DNA of 64,000 nt from Rehmannia glutinosa (GCA_016081115.2 CM071931.1:29178317-29242316); one strand, 5' to 3'. Shown: positions 20,997-32,628, counted from the first letter of the stretch. A program made the numbers and translations. Notes: generated from the letters alone by a model not told the origin.

Positions 20997-21578
20997 ATGA
21001 ATAAAAAAATTCCCCCGACTCTCAAAAAGAGATTTTATTTTCTTGCTAAAACTGAAATTTTAGAAATATATAAAAACAGGCTTGAAAGGTTAAGATTGTT
21101 TATGCACAACGGCATTCCGAAGATATACGTTGGATAATTGAAGCAATGGTAATGGTAGATTAGCGGTGAATTTTTATTTTCTCTACTAAATGCATGCCTG
21201 GTGTTGGTAAAAGTTCATATTCAAAAAAACGAAGGGCCAAAGAATGCAATGCAAGTGTGTCACAAATGTGCTAGATGGACTTGTGACACATGATGTCGTT
21301 TTTTAGGTATGGTTTCTAGAAATCGCGAGGATAACATTCAATTCATAAAGGATGGCCTGAGTAAGGAGACTTTAGATAACATTCTATGGACTCTTGATAC
21401 GCATCCTAGTGGATTTGTGCATCGTGAAATTCTCCGATTATGGCTCCAATTTCGTGAAGAACGTGAACTTAGTCTTGGGAATCTGACGTTAAAAGACCAC
21501 GTTTGCCAATTTATAAGAAAATTAGATGGGAAGCATATCCCGACCCATAGAGGGCGTTTAAGCCGTTTGTGGACATAA
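20997..21578 (+). pseudogene. Carlavirus cysteine-rich protein-like ORF, copy 2
   Basis: Duplicate of 13983-14531. Single-base losses at 21117 and about 21160-21185 and small insertions at 21145-21160 and 21240-21250 scramble the helical N-terminus and the basic stretch. The TGA within the Cys cluster is shared with copy 1. The C-terminal extension is open at 21309-21578, reading through the copy 1 stop because of a one-base loss near 21540. The KKRRAK and CHKC blocks are recognisable in different frames. Confidence 0.5.
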
Positions 21579-21793
21579 AACCGAGAGGAAGATGTGAGCC
21601 ACAATCACAACTACTTTCTTGTTCATTCACACATTAGCATTTAATTGTTTGTCTTTACTTTCTTGTCTTTAGGTCAAACTTTTTCAAAAAAAAAAAAAGA
21701 AAGAAAAGATTGCAATAATTTAATTTACTGTTGTGTTTCCTGTTCATAACTTAATAAATAGCTTTGCATTCACCCTCTTACCACACCATTCAG

Positions 21794-22463
<670 letters not shown>

Positions 22464-22588
22464 AATTTACACATCATGGTTACAAATGCTATTATGTTTA
22501 TTTCAACTTCAATAAGCCATACATCAGGTGATATCTTCCAAACTTTACATTCCTAATTATTTTTGACATTGAGGACAATGTTTCAAAT

Positions 22589-22605
22589 AAGTTGGGGGGA
22601 AGGGA
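22589..22605 (+). other. Upstream polypurine tract-like motif
   Basis: aagttggggggaaggga follows acattgaggacaatg, the phrase that precedes the PPT in many Athila/Tat-like elements, but lies 1.26 kb before the LTR. It may be an old or second plus-strand primer. Confidence 0.45.
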
Positions 22606-23228
22606 TATTTGATATTGTCTTTTATATGGTAAATGTGTGTTTTCTATTTATAATGTGTGAATTAATTTTGGGATTAAAAAAAAAACTGATGGCAGAGTAA
22701 AGATTGTCATTTTGATGTTCTTGAGACGCATCTCTATTATGATGTTGTTGTGTTCTTTTCTCTTTTAAAAAAAAACATGGTATGTTGTATTTGGTTTAAA
22801 AAAATTTGTGAATTATCAAGCATGAAAATAGCTTTATTGTTGAATTCAATGTTGCTATCTTGATTAAATAAAGACAAAAACAAAAAAAAAGGAGAAGCAA
22901 TTATTTTATGCACATTCTATGCTTTGTGGAGAGATTGGTTGTGATAAATATAACTGAAAGTTTGATCATGATAAAGTATTTTATTTTCAATATTCACACA
23001 TCTTTTGTGAATGAGTGGTGAGTTTGAGAAAACAAGCATTCTGAACTTTAATTGGTCATTTGAAATGGTTATGTTGTGATCTGAAATACTTAAATATGTC
23101 TACCTACCATGTGGAGAAATGATTTGGTTAATATCTACATTTTCAATTTCTATTACAATACTCCATTATAAAGTTTGTGATGAGTTTTTCTCATTGTTAT
23201 ATTATCATGTAAAGTCATGTTGTACAAA

Positions 23229-23313
23229 TGAAGAAAAAAAAGTGAAAAATGAAAAAAAAAAAAAGAGAAAAAGAATGGATAAAAAAATAGAAAAAAGAAA
23301 AATAGAAAAAAAG

Positions 23314-23346
<33 letters not shown>
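23229..23346. repeat. A-rich simple repeat
   Basis: About 118 bases of A with scattered G, ending in a run of roughly 35 A before tgcat. Could be a fossil poly(A) or slippage expansion. Confidence 0.8.
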
Positions 23347-23348
<2 letters not shown>

Positions 23349-23867
23349 CATATTATTACTTAGTTTGCCATTCTAAACCAATGAAATTTCGAAACATATT
23401 TTGGGTATGAAAATTTAGGTATTTCAAATTTTATAACTACCTATCTGATGCTCAATTTTGGTTTGAATGCTTGTGCTAAATTTTATTGGCCATTTCCTTG
23501 AGAGTTTTAATTGTTTTCCAACTCCATGAGTGAACACCTTACCAGCTTAAATGATAAACACTAACCCGTAAGGATATGGAGTTGAGGCTTTTTCATGATT
23601 AAATTTGATGTTTATGTATCTTGGTTTGCGGAATGCAACGGTGGTTTTGTGCATATATACAATATTTCTTCTCTATAAAAAATAAATATATAAAAAAATT
23701 ATATTTATTCTTGATAGCATCTATGATGATTGACAATAAACTTTTTGATGATTCGACATTTTCACAAGTTTTTGTTAAAAATATAATATCAAGCCATGTT
23801 CATAAAAATTTCTTTTATATTTTGTGCGCTTTAATTACTAGGGACTAGTAATAAGTTGGTTGGGGGG

Positions 23868-25469
23868 TGTGATAAACGTTAAAAAATATACAATTACTTT
23901 CGGTTTGTAATAATATTTTACCTTATTAATTTTAATAATACTATAAATTTATATTATTATTATGTGTTATAAATAAAATAGGAAATCAATAGAAAATTGT
24001 AGTAGGAAGCATTTTTAATGCAATTTCGGATCAACGCGCATAACTTTCAATTCCAACATGATTTAGGGAGGATTCTTGAAGATATGGATTCACAATCCAT
24101 TCTTTTACAAATATTCAGAGATATTAAAGCCTAAATCAAAGTTTGGGATGATATTTTCTTGGATCAAAAGTTCATCACAATTTCATGTTTCAAGAGACTC
24201 ATTTTCTGTCAAGACTTGACCAAGGTCTGTATTTTGGGCATAACTGGAAGACCACATGTGCTATGGTGCTGAAATGTTTACTGTGTATTCCCAACTCATG
24301 TGGCTACAACTTTTATTAAGACTCCAAAGTCAAATTCAGTAGGCAAGGATTTTTGAAAAATACAACAAGTTGCTGCAGTCATAATCCCGCAGACCAACCA
24401 CTCCACACTTATTACACCATATCTTGGCCTATAGTACTTGAAATTCATTCAAATCAGCTGGAGAATGCAGCCAAGTTATGTGAGAATGGATTTGTTAAAG
24501 CAAATCATGATGATTCAGCAAAAATCCTTTCCAAAAAGACCAGCCAAATGTAGTGATGGAGTTGGTTTCAAATTTTCAGCATTTTCTCAATTGTCTTGAA
24601 ATTAAAGAATAAAATAATCCCAATAGAAATTATTGTGTTGCCTATAAATAGAGGTCATTTGAACTTGCCAAAGACACAAGTTTGTATAGAAAGTTAGAGT
24701 TTCAAAGAAAGTTTCATTCTTGTTTTTCTATATTATAGTAGATTTTCTAGTATTTCATAAAAATGCTTTCCTTAGTTTTCATACAATATCTTGTTTTCTC
24801 TACTTTCTTTATGTCTTTCTAAGTTTATTTTGTTGAGGAATAGAGTGAAACTCTTGATGGAGGAAAAGGAATGATTGTAGCTTTATACTAAATTTTATTG
24901 TTTTGATCATCAATTTGTTTTTTAGATTATACCTTTCTTGATTTATGGTATTCTTGATTTATGCATTCTATTGGCACAATAAATACTTGGTTCCATTTAG
25001 TTAAATGTCTGGTTTTACTTCAACCGACTACTAACGTGGATACCTTGATTTGTTGTAGATAAGAGAATGCATGAATACTTGAGTCCATAAGCAAGTATTG
25101 GCGTTATAAGATGAATTATAATTGGTAATAAAACATGTTCACCTTATTACATGATTTATATTTAGAATATCTTTCTATTGGAACCTTCGTTGTGTATGGA
25201 TTCCAATAGTAGTAATTGAAGAGGTAAGAAAATATAATCATTCCTTTATCCAAAATCAAGAGTGAATCTCTATCCTCAACAAATTTATTATTCAAATTTA
25301 TCAAAAAAAATATTATTTCTTACTAGTTTAAAATACATCTATTTATTTCTCAAAGACAAAATATTCGCTGTAAACTTATATAATCTTCCCTGTGGATCGA
25401 TCTCGGACTCATGAGAAAATTATTACTTGAGACAACCTGCACTTTGGTTTCAACCTTAAAGTTGTAGCA
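23868..25469 (+). repeat. 3' LTR of the Athila-type element
   Basis: Starts tgtgataaacg after the PPT ttggttgggggg and ends aagttgtagca, the sequence that precedes the PBS at 8813. Length about 1.6 kb. An AT-rich promoter region with cctataaatagagg near 24640-24660 looks like its TATA box. The short ORFs at 24353 and 25116 are not supported. Confidence 0.8.
24641..24655 (+). promoter_or_regulatory. Probable TATA box in Gypsy 3' LTR
   Basis: gcctataaatagagg, a strong plant TATA box match in mid-LTR. Confidence 0.6.
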
Positions 25470-25611
25470 GTTTAAATGAGTTTTTACACCAAAACAATGT
25501 TTCTAAATATTGTCCAAATACTCCCGATCGACTTAAAATGTTTTTACTAATTTTTTGGAATACTTCTTGAAGTTTATTTTCGACAAAAATTGGACAACAT
25601 TTCTGTCTCCT

Positions 25612-25900
25612 GTGCAACCGGTCGCCCTATAGGGCAACCCGTACCTGAGTTGATTCTTGAAACAGAAAACGGGACGGAAGGGAAACTGGGGAGGGCAACT
25701 GGTATGGGCTACCGGTCGACCTCAGGGCGAGCGGTGCCTGGGAGTCACGTTTTGAAGACAGAACTCTCTGTTCTATATTTTGAGCACCCCAAACCGGTCA
25801 ACATAGGGGGCGACCGGTCGGACCCCCCGTCGACCGGTCCCCCTGTGTATTTTCGTGAAAATACTCTTTCAAACTTATCTCTGTGCGACCGGTCGCGCTA
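25612..25900. repeat. Cluster of ACCGGT palindromes in Copia 5' LTR
   Basis: Repeats such as aaccggtcgcc, taccggtcgacc, gcgaccggtcgg, tcgaccggtccc and gcgaccggtcgcgc in the U3 region, parallel to the islands in LTR-A and LTR-B. Confidence 0.8.
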
Positions 25901-26059
25901 CACTTTTGACAACAAACTATCCGTTGGGTTTTCAGACAGTTTTTCCCTAATTTAAGGTGTTGATTTCTAACAGCTATTTCTTGAGTTTAATTATATTATT
26001 TTTTGCAGAAATCACTCTCCAAGAAGGAGCCAATGTCTGGAAATCAAACCAAGACCTCT

Positions 26060-26070
26060 CCTATAAATTG
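26060..26070 (+). promoter_or_regulatory. Probable TATA box of Copia 5' LTR
   Basis: cctataaattgagg, at the same place relative to the R/U5 hairpins as the boxes in LTR-A and LTR-B. Confidence 0.6.
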
Positions 26071-26672
26071 AGGTTCCATTCAAGCAACAAGACACAACAC
26101 AACATACAAGCAAATAGCATACAAGCAAACACATTGTCATATCTTGTTGTATTAGCCTAAGTACTTTCACTGGCACACTCTTGAGGTCTAGGCTTTTGAT
26201 TCTTGATTACACTTGCACTCTATATTTGTATTATCATTATCGAGTTGTAATCTTGATTTTTGTCCATCATCCAAACAAGATATCCTTGTTGTTGTTCTTG
26301 TGGTAAGAGCACACTTGGGTGATCTTAGGTGTTGAAGAGTGTGGCACTCTTCATAGGTGTTGAAGGAAGATTGTGGTAATCTCCTTGAAGGTGGTGTAAG
26401 AAGATTGTGGTAATCTTCAAAGGTGGTGTTGTATTAATTGTGGTAATTAATAAAATCTTTTTTTCTTTTTGAAATCCATCCCGAAGATTCTGGGGTGGTA
26501 GAGTATTAGGCCCTAGGTGGGTTGAACCTCTATAAATCGACGAGTGTTGTTTATTTTCCACACTTACATTCTTGTCATTTATTTGTTCATTCGAAAAAGA
26601 GGGCGATTTGCGAAAAATCGGCATAATCTATTCACCCCCCTCTAGATTATTGTAGCCACTTGGACTAACAAG

Positions 26673-26685
26673 TGGTATCAAAGCC
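26673..26685 (+). promoter_or_regulatory. Copia primer binding site
   Basis: tggtatcaaagcc, two bases after the LTR, matching the initiator tRNA-Met complement apart from one base. Confidence 0.8.
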
Positions 26686-26726
26686 AACTCTTTGGCTAGC
26701 TCGTTCCGAGTAAAGAGGAAATATCC

Positions 26727-28510
26727 ATGGCTACGAATGAAGCTTATCTCACCACCGGCGCCTCCACCAACAAGCCACCATTATTCGACGCCAACAACTA
26801 CGCATTTTGGAAAGACCGTATGGAGTGCTTTTTACAAGGGTGCGGGTTTGACATTTGGAATGTGGTTATTGAAGGAGTTGCTCAACCAACCAAGAAATTG
26901 GAGGACGGCACCTCGGCTCCCAAACCTTTCAAGGAGTTCGATGAAAATGACAAGAAAGTTTTCTCTCTAAACGGTAAAGCCTTAAATATTTTACATTGTT
27001 CTCTTACCGCCACGGAGTATAATCGCATAAGAGGCATAAGGTCGGCACATGAAGTTTGGGAAAAATTAGAGATTATATATGACGGAACCATGAAGGTTAA
27101 ACAAGCAAGAAAAACCATGCTTGTTAAAGACTTTGAAAACTTCAACATGCATGATGGTGAAAGCATTTCAAAAATGGTGGAAAGGCTTGACAATATTGTC
27201 AATCCTCTTGTGGCCCTCGGTAAAGTCATCTCCGAAGAAGACAAGGTGACCAAGGTATTGAATGCACTTCCCAGCTCAGGTTCGAAAAGGTGACGGCAAT
27301 TACGGAAGCACAAAATCTCAAAACACTCAAGTTCGATGAGCTCATCGGGAACCTCCTCATCTATGAAGTCTATCTCAAGGAAAGGAAAAATTCCAAACCA
27401 TCCATCACTCAATCGGGTATGCAAAATATTCCTAAAGGTCTAACATCTTCTTCTAATAATTCATATTATGATAATGATGAGGATGATGAAGAGACGGACG
27501 CACTTGTTCGGAAATTTGCAAAATTTGTGAATAAAAATAAGGCAAGAACACCGAGAGACAACTCGTGTTTTAAATGCGGAAAATCTGGGCACTTCATAGC
27601 CGATTTCCTAAAACTCGAAGAGGAGGAACAAAAGAAGAAAAAGCCTTTTCCGAAAAAGAAGGCTCTAAATGCGGAGGTCAAAACTTGGGATGAGCTACTC
27701 GCAACATCCGACGAGAAAGGTGAAACCGAACATGGTCTTATGGCCATAGACGATGAAAATAACGAGGTACGCTCTAACTCCTCAACTTCCTCCTTAGTTG
27801 ATGAATTGCAATGTGATTTCGATGAATTGCAAATTGAATTTCAAAATTTGATTGTTAAATACAAGACTTTGAAAAATGAGCATAAAGAGCTTAAAATTGA
27901 AAAGGAAAAATTGTTCACTTCTTATGAATCTCTTGACAAAGCTCATGCTATTACTCTTACTAAAGTCCATACTCTTGAAACCGAAAAACAATCGCTCACC
28001 AATGATCTTGAATGTTTAAAACAGGATGTGCATCGATTTAACATAAGTACGGACAAAGTTACAAAAATTTTAGATGCACAAAGGGGTGAGCATTCCAAAT
28101 TAGGACTTGGCTATAAACCTTTTAAACCTATTTCAAAGAGAAATGACCAAGGTCCAACTTTCGTTCGTGCTAGTAGTGCTCCTAATCTTATTTGTTTCTA
28201 TTGTGGTAAAATTTGTCATTATGTTGCTCATTGTAAATTGAAGAACAATTTTAGCTATGTTTGGAGTCCCAAAGGTCTCAAGACTAACCCCCATGGACCC
28301 CAAAATTATAGGGTACCTAAAAGTGGTTCATTTGTAGATAATAGGGGCTATAACAACCATGAAGGATTCAAAATGGCTCGTGGACAGCGGGTGTTCACGC
28401 CATATGACCGGAAAGAGAGAACTTTTTACCCACATCAAGCTCCAAGAAGAGGGTATGGTCATGTTCGACAATGGCAAAGGAAGAATTCTTGGAAATGGAG
28501 AAATTGGTAA
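26727..28510 (+). pseudogene. Copia gag
   Basis: Structural RNA-binding protein of the particle. ATG 26727 gives MATNEAYLTTGAS, then PPLFDANNYAFWKDRMECFLQG, FSLNGKALNILHCSL, AHEVWEKLEIIYDGTMKVKQ and MVERLDNIVNPL, the UBN2-type Copia gag fold, to a frameshift near 27290. The second frame (27290-28510) has an acidic linker, a zinc knuckle CFKCGKSGHFIADF whose last Cys is Phe, a basic KKKKPFPKKK stretch, a coiled coil (about 27800-28060, heptads such as LKNEHKELKIEKEKL) and an intact knuckle CFYCGKICHYVAHC (28193-28234). Near 28365 the frame leaves gag; the genuine continuation is the protease frame from 28359. Confidence 0.87.
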
Positions 28511-28640
28511 CTCTTCTTTCTCTCTTAGTAATGTTCTTTTAGTAGAAGGGCTTAAGTTTAATTTGATAAGTGTTAGCCAACTTTGTGATTCAAATTATAA
28601 TGTTGTTTTTAATCAAGAAAAAATGCCTTATTCTTAAAAA
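28359..28640 (+). pseudogene. Copia aspartic protease
   Basis: Frame shifted relative to gag. WLVDSGCSRHMTG (about 28371-28409) is the Copia protease active site with catalytic Asp in DSG, followed by GKGRILGNGEIG and the hydrophobic LSNVLLVEGLKFNLISVSQL block that ends the domain. An indel near 28620 moves the frame into the pre-integrase region. Confidence 0.87.
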
Positions 28641-29521
28641 TGATGAAATTATTTGTGAAGCAAATAGAAAAGGCAATCTTTACAAAATTTGTACAAGTGA
28701 TTTGGTTAGTCAAAATGTTTCTTGTCTTGTCGCCAATAATGATTTAACGAGTTTATGGCATAGGCGACTTGGACATGTTGGATACAAGAATTTGAAAAAT
28801 ATTTACAAAAACCAACATGTAAAAGGACTACCCAAATTAAATTTTGAAAATCTTGGCTTATGTGACACTTGTCAAAAGAACAAATTAGTTAATAGTAGTT
28901 TTAAGCCCAAAAATGAAATTTCCACAACCAAGCCTCTACAACTTCTTCATTTAGATTTGTATGGGGATATTGGTACGGCTAGTCTAAGTGGAAAACATTA
29001 CAATTTGGGCTCTTTTTCTTGCAAATAAAAGCGATGCCGTTAATGAGTTTGTTAAGTTGTGTAGACTTATTGAGAATGAAAAGGAAGATACTATTAAGTT
29101 TATTCGAAGTGACCGAGGTGGAGAATTTGATGGTGAATTTAGAGTCTTTTGTGAAACCAAGGGATATGCACATAATTTTTCGGCTCCAAGGACACCTCAA
29201 CAAAATGGAGTAGCCGAGAGGAAGAATAGGACACTTCAAGAGATGAGTCGATCCATGCTTAATGAATTTTCATTTCCAAAATACTTTTGGGCCGAAGCCG
29301 TAAGTACCGCTTGCTATGTTATCAATCGAGTTTATATTCGTCCTAAAGTGAACAAAACTCCATATGAGCTTTGGAAAGGAAGAACTCCAAATATTAGTTA
29401 CTTCAAAATATTTGGATGTAAATGTTATATTTTGAATACAAAGGATCAATTAGATAAACTTGATCCTAAGGCCGATGAAGGAATATTTATGGGATATTCA
29501 ACCAAGAGCAAAGCATATTAG
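28641..29521 (+). pseudogene. Copia integrase with internal deletion
   Basis: The GAG-pre-integrase zinc domain reads LWHRRLGHVGYKNL and LCDTCQKNKLV (HHCC). The first catalytic Asp is in LLHLDLYGDIG (about 28940). About 40 bases are missing near 28998, after LSGKHYN, which shifts the frame and removes the segment between GKHY and WALFLANKSDA. The rest is open: FIRSDRGGEFDGEF (second Asp, about 29101-29140), PQQNGVAERKNRTLQEM (Glu), YFWAEAVSTACYVINR and YELWKGRTPNISYFKIFGC. A TAG at 29519 ends it. Confidence 0.86.
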
Positions 29522-30990
29522 GTTTACAATAAGACTAGCATGGTTATTGAAGAATCCATTCATGTAAAATTCAATGAAGCCTCGGATGTTGAGAGGATAC
29601 CCATTGATGAAAGTGATGAAGAGGATATTATTGAACCCATTGTTCAAATTGATGCTCCAAATAATCAACCTTCTACCTCTAATGATAATCCACCCACTTC
29701 AAATATTCCCCACGAAGACAAAGGTGATACTTCGGATCTTCCCGTGGCATTGAAATTTAAAGGAGATCATCCAAAAGATCTTATTATTGGTGATCCCCAT
29801 AATAAAGTAATGACCCGAAGAAAATTTGCCGAGAAAGCTCTTATATCTCAAAAAGAGCCTAAAAATGCTAAGGAGGCTATTGAAGATGGGGATTGGTTCT
29901 TAGAAATGCAAGAGGAGTTGAATCAATTTGAAAGAAATGATGTATGGGAATTGGTACCTTGTCCTCCATCTCAAACAATTATTGGTACAAAATGGGTATT
30001 CCGGAACAAACTCGATGATCAAGGCAACATTGTTCGAAACAAGGCAAGGTTAGTAGCTCAAGGGTATTGTCAAGAAGAAGGTATTGATTATGATTAAACA
30101 TTTGCACCCGTAGCACGTTTAGAAGCCATTCGTATTTTACTGCCTATTCTTGTTTTAGAAATTTCAAGCTTTACCAAATGGATGCTAAGTCCGCATTTTT
30201 AAATGGCTTTATTCAAGAAGAAGTCTATGTAAAACAACCTCCCGGGTTTGAAAATTTTTCTAGGCCTAATGATGTTTATAAACTTAAAAAGGCCTTGTAT
30301 GGTTTGAAACAAGCACCCTGTGCATGGTATGATAGACTTAGCTCTTTTCTTTTGCAAAATGGCTTTACAAGAGGTAAAGTTGATACTACTCTCTTTGTGT
30401 TTGAAAAAGAGAAAGATTGTTTACTTGTGCAAATTTATGTTGATGATATCATTTTTGGTGCTACTAATGAACCCTTGTGCAAGAAATTTTCTAAGTTGAT
30501 GCAAGGTGAATTTGAGATGAGCATGATGGGGGAGCTAAGTTTCTTCCTTGGACTTCAAATCAAGCAATGCCAAGAAGGTATCTATATTTCACAATCTAAA
30601 TATACAAAAGAACTTTTGAAAAAGTTCGGCATTGAAGAAGGAAGAACCGTATCTACCCCTATGGAAACAAATGTCAAAATTGACAAAGATGAGAAAGGCA
30701 AGTCCGTGGATGAATCAAAATATCGAGGTATGATTGGTAGTTTACTTTATTTAACCGCAAGTAGACCGGACATTCTTCATGTCGTATGCCTATGTGCTCG
30801 TTTTCAAAGCAATTCCAAAGAATCTCATATGAGTGTCGTTAAAAGGATTTTTCGATATTTGAAAGACACTATTCAATATGGCTTATTTTATCCAAAGAAT
30901 GAAAATTTTCTCTTAAAGGTTATAGTGATTCGGATTATGCAGGAAATATTGATGATCGTAAAAGTACTTCCGGATCATGTCAATTTTTAG
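29522..30990 (+). pseudogene. Copia reverse transcriptase
   Basis: An acidic linker (29540-29800), then EMQEELNQFERNDVWELVP and GTKWVFRNKLDDQGNIVRNKARLVAQGY open the RT. A TAA at 30095 and a frameshift near 30150 break it before MDAKSAFLNGFIQEEVYVKQPPGFE. 30178-30990 is open and holds KKALYGLKQAPCAWYDRL, the catalytic YVDDIIFG (30436-30459), GELSFFLGLQI, ISQSKYTKELLKKFG and GMIGSLLYLTASRPDI. It ends in a frameshift at the RNase H boundary near 30915. Confidence 0.88.
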
Positions 30991-31376
30991 GCGATTGCCT
31001 AGTTTCTTGGTTTTCAAAGAAACAAAATTGTGTTTCACTTTCAACGGCCGAAACCGAATATATTTCCACAGCTTTTTGCTGTACTCAACTTCTTTGGATG
31101 AAACACACTTTAGCGGATTACAAATGTTCTTTTGAAAATGTTCCTATCTTTTGTGATAACATATCCACTATAAATGTTGCTCAAAACCCGGTTCATCATA
31201 ACTGTTCTAAACATATCGAGATTCGACATCATTTTCTAAGGGATTGTGTCTCAAAACGAAAAATTGAGATATCTTTTGTACCATCTCAAGATCAATTGGC
31301 GGACATTTTTACTAAACCGCTATCTTCCGAGACTTTTGCTTCAATACGAGCTCGGTTAGGCATAATGCATATTTGA
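30915..31376 (+). pseudogene. Copia RNase H
   Basis: After the frameshift the sequence gives YSDSDYAGNIDDRKSTSG, VSWFSKKQNCVSLSTAETEY, LWMKHTLADY, IFCDNISTINVAQNPV, HIEIRHHFLRDCV and QDQLADIFTKPLSS, the standard Copia RNase H order. The catalytic Asp (SDSDYAG), Glu (TAETEY) and Asp (FCDN) are present. It ends at TGA 31374 after RLGIMHI. Confidence 0.88.
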
Positions 31377-32628
31377 ATGAAGTTTACGTTTGTATTTTGC
31401 ACGTTTTTAAAACTAGGGGGCGAAAAATTGGATTTTTGGTTCAAACTTCGGATTTTGCAAAACAGAATGAACCAGTGGGCTGACTGGGCTGAGGTCGACC
31501 GGTCGGCCAAGCCCTCGACCGGTCGCCCTCAGCTCCGACCGATCGCCCATAGCTGTATTTTGGATAAAACCGTTTCTATTCTCAGCCATTTTGGCTCATT
31601 TAATTCATTTTTCGTCCCCTTTGACATTTGCCCACAAATTTCACCTCAAATTTGTTTTCATGCATTAATTCTATATCTTGGACTTTATTATGCTCGTTTA
31701 TCATCATCATTGCTCATCTTTATCGATTGAATGGTAAGAATTCTACTCCCTTAGCTCAATTGGGTTGAACCCTTGAGATTTTGACTTATTTGTAATACTC
31801 TTGATGCTAGTTTCATATATTTGTGATGAGCTCGTTAATTATTATTTATTGAATGTTGTTTGAACTAATTTGGTGATGAAATTTTTGGCTTGATTACATT
31901 TACAAGGGCCTTATACAACTTCTTTCATTTTTAACGCCCACAACGTGTTCGATGAATTGTCGCACAGAGTATTTCAAGGATTTACATGGATCTTATGCTT
32001 TCAAATGTCTTATACATTTATTGAGACCATGTCTTGCCAATCAAACGAGCTTATGGATATCAAATGATCAATCTCTCCCTTTTCTATGTGGATTTTACGC
32101 CCCTATTCTTAAAACGGTTGATAACCCAACTCTTTGGCGCACTTTGATATACATGTATGATGTTTTTATCGTCCTAACATTCTTTTTGATGATTCCAAAG
32201 GGGGAGAAACAGGAAATTGGCTCGTAAGCTCAAAGAAGCCAATAAAAGCTCACGAAAGAAGCTATAAGCCATGGCTTCTTAAAGCCATAAGTTGTAAAGA
32301 ATACTTAGTCCATTGGATGTATTATGGACTTATATGCATGGACAATGAGTGTTTTTGACGGGGGAGCTTCTAAGCTCATGTTATTTTTGTTTAGTTTGTA
32401 AAAGCTTAAGCTTCTAGCTATTGTATTAATTCCTCTTGATGTGCTTGTTCATAGGGGGAGCTTTTGTAAAATGTTTTTGAAAATCTTAACTCCCTTTTAT
32501 TTGATTATTTTGCTTAGCTTGCTATTACTCTAAATAGATAGTTTACTCCTTGACCGGAAAATTGATTTGTTTTCAAAATCGTCCTTCTTAAAATTGTTTT
32601 GGTTTGTAATCATCAAAAAGGGGGAGTT
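31377..32628 (+). other. Copia 3' noncoding region with small ORF and repeated polypurine tracts
   Basis: About 1.25 kb after pol. 31486-31550 repeats the ACCGGT palindromes of the LTR. A 91-codon ORF (31952-32227) contains a hydrophobic segment (YDVFIVLTFFLMIP) shared with the antisense copy at 8017-8211. PPT-like tracts recur at about 32196, 32358, 32452 and 32615. Inverted AGCTTATAAGCT-like words are frequent at 32220-32420. The antisense copy at 7625-8480 has the same layout. Confidence 0.7.
32615..32628 (+). other. Copia polypurine tract
   Basis: aaaaagggggagtt immediately before TGTTACATAAAT, the start of the 3' LTR. Confidence 0.8.

Larger units (their letters stand above)
22464..23867 (+). 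other. 3' untranslated region of the Gypsy element
   Basis: About 1.4 kb without a credible gene. It includes ttgaggacaatg and a PPT-like gttggggggaaggga at 22591-22605, an A-rich tract at 23229-23346, and the true PPT ttggttggggggtg at 23856-23869. Short ORFs are accidental. Confidence 0.65.
25470..26670 (+). repeat. Copia 5' LTR, 5'-truncated
   Basis: Begins gtttaaatgag, which is position 39 of the 3' LTR at 32629, and ends ggactaaca before the PBS. Contains the ACCGGT palindrome island (25612-25900), a TATA box (26060-26070) and the GAAGATTGTGGTAATCTTC hairpins (26330-26440). Confidence 0.88.

Noticed and set aside
25590..25955. 121-codon ORF in the Copia 5' LTR
   Set aside because: Same palindrome-island effect; the homologous part of the 3' LTR encodes it only partly.
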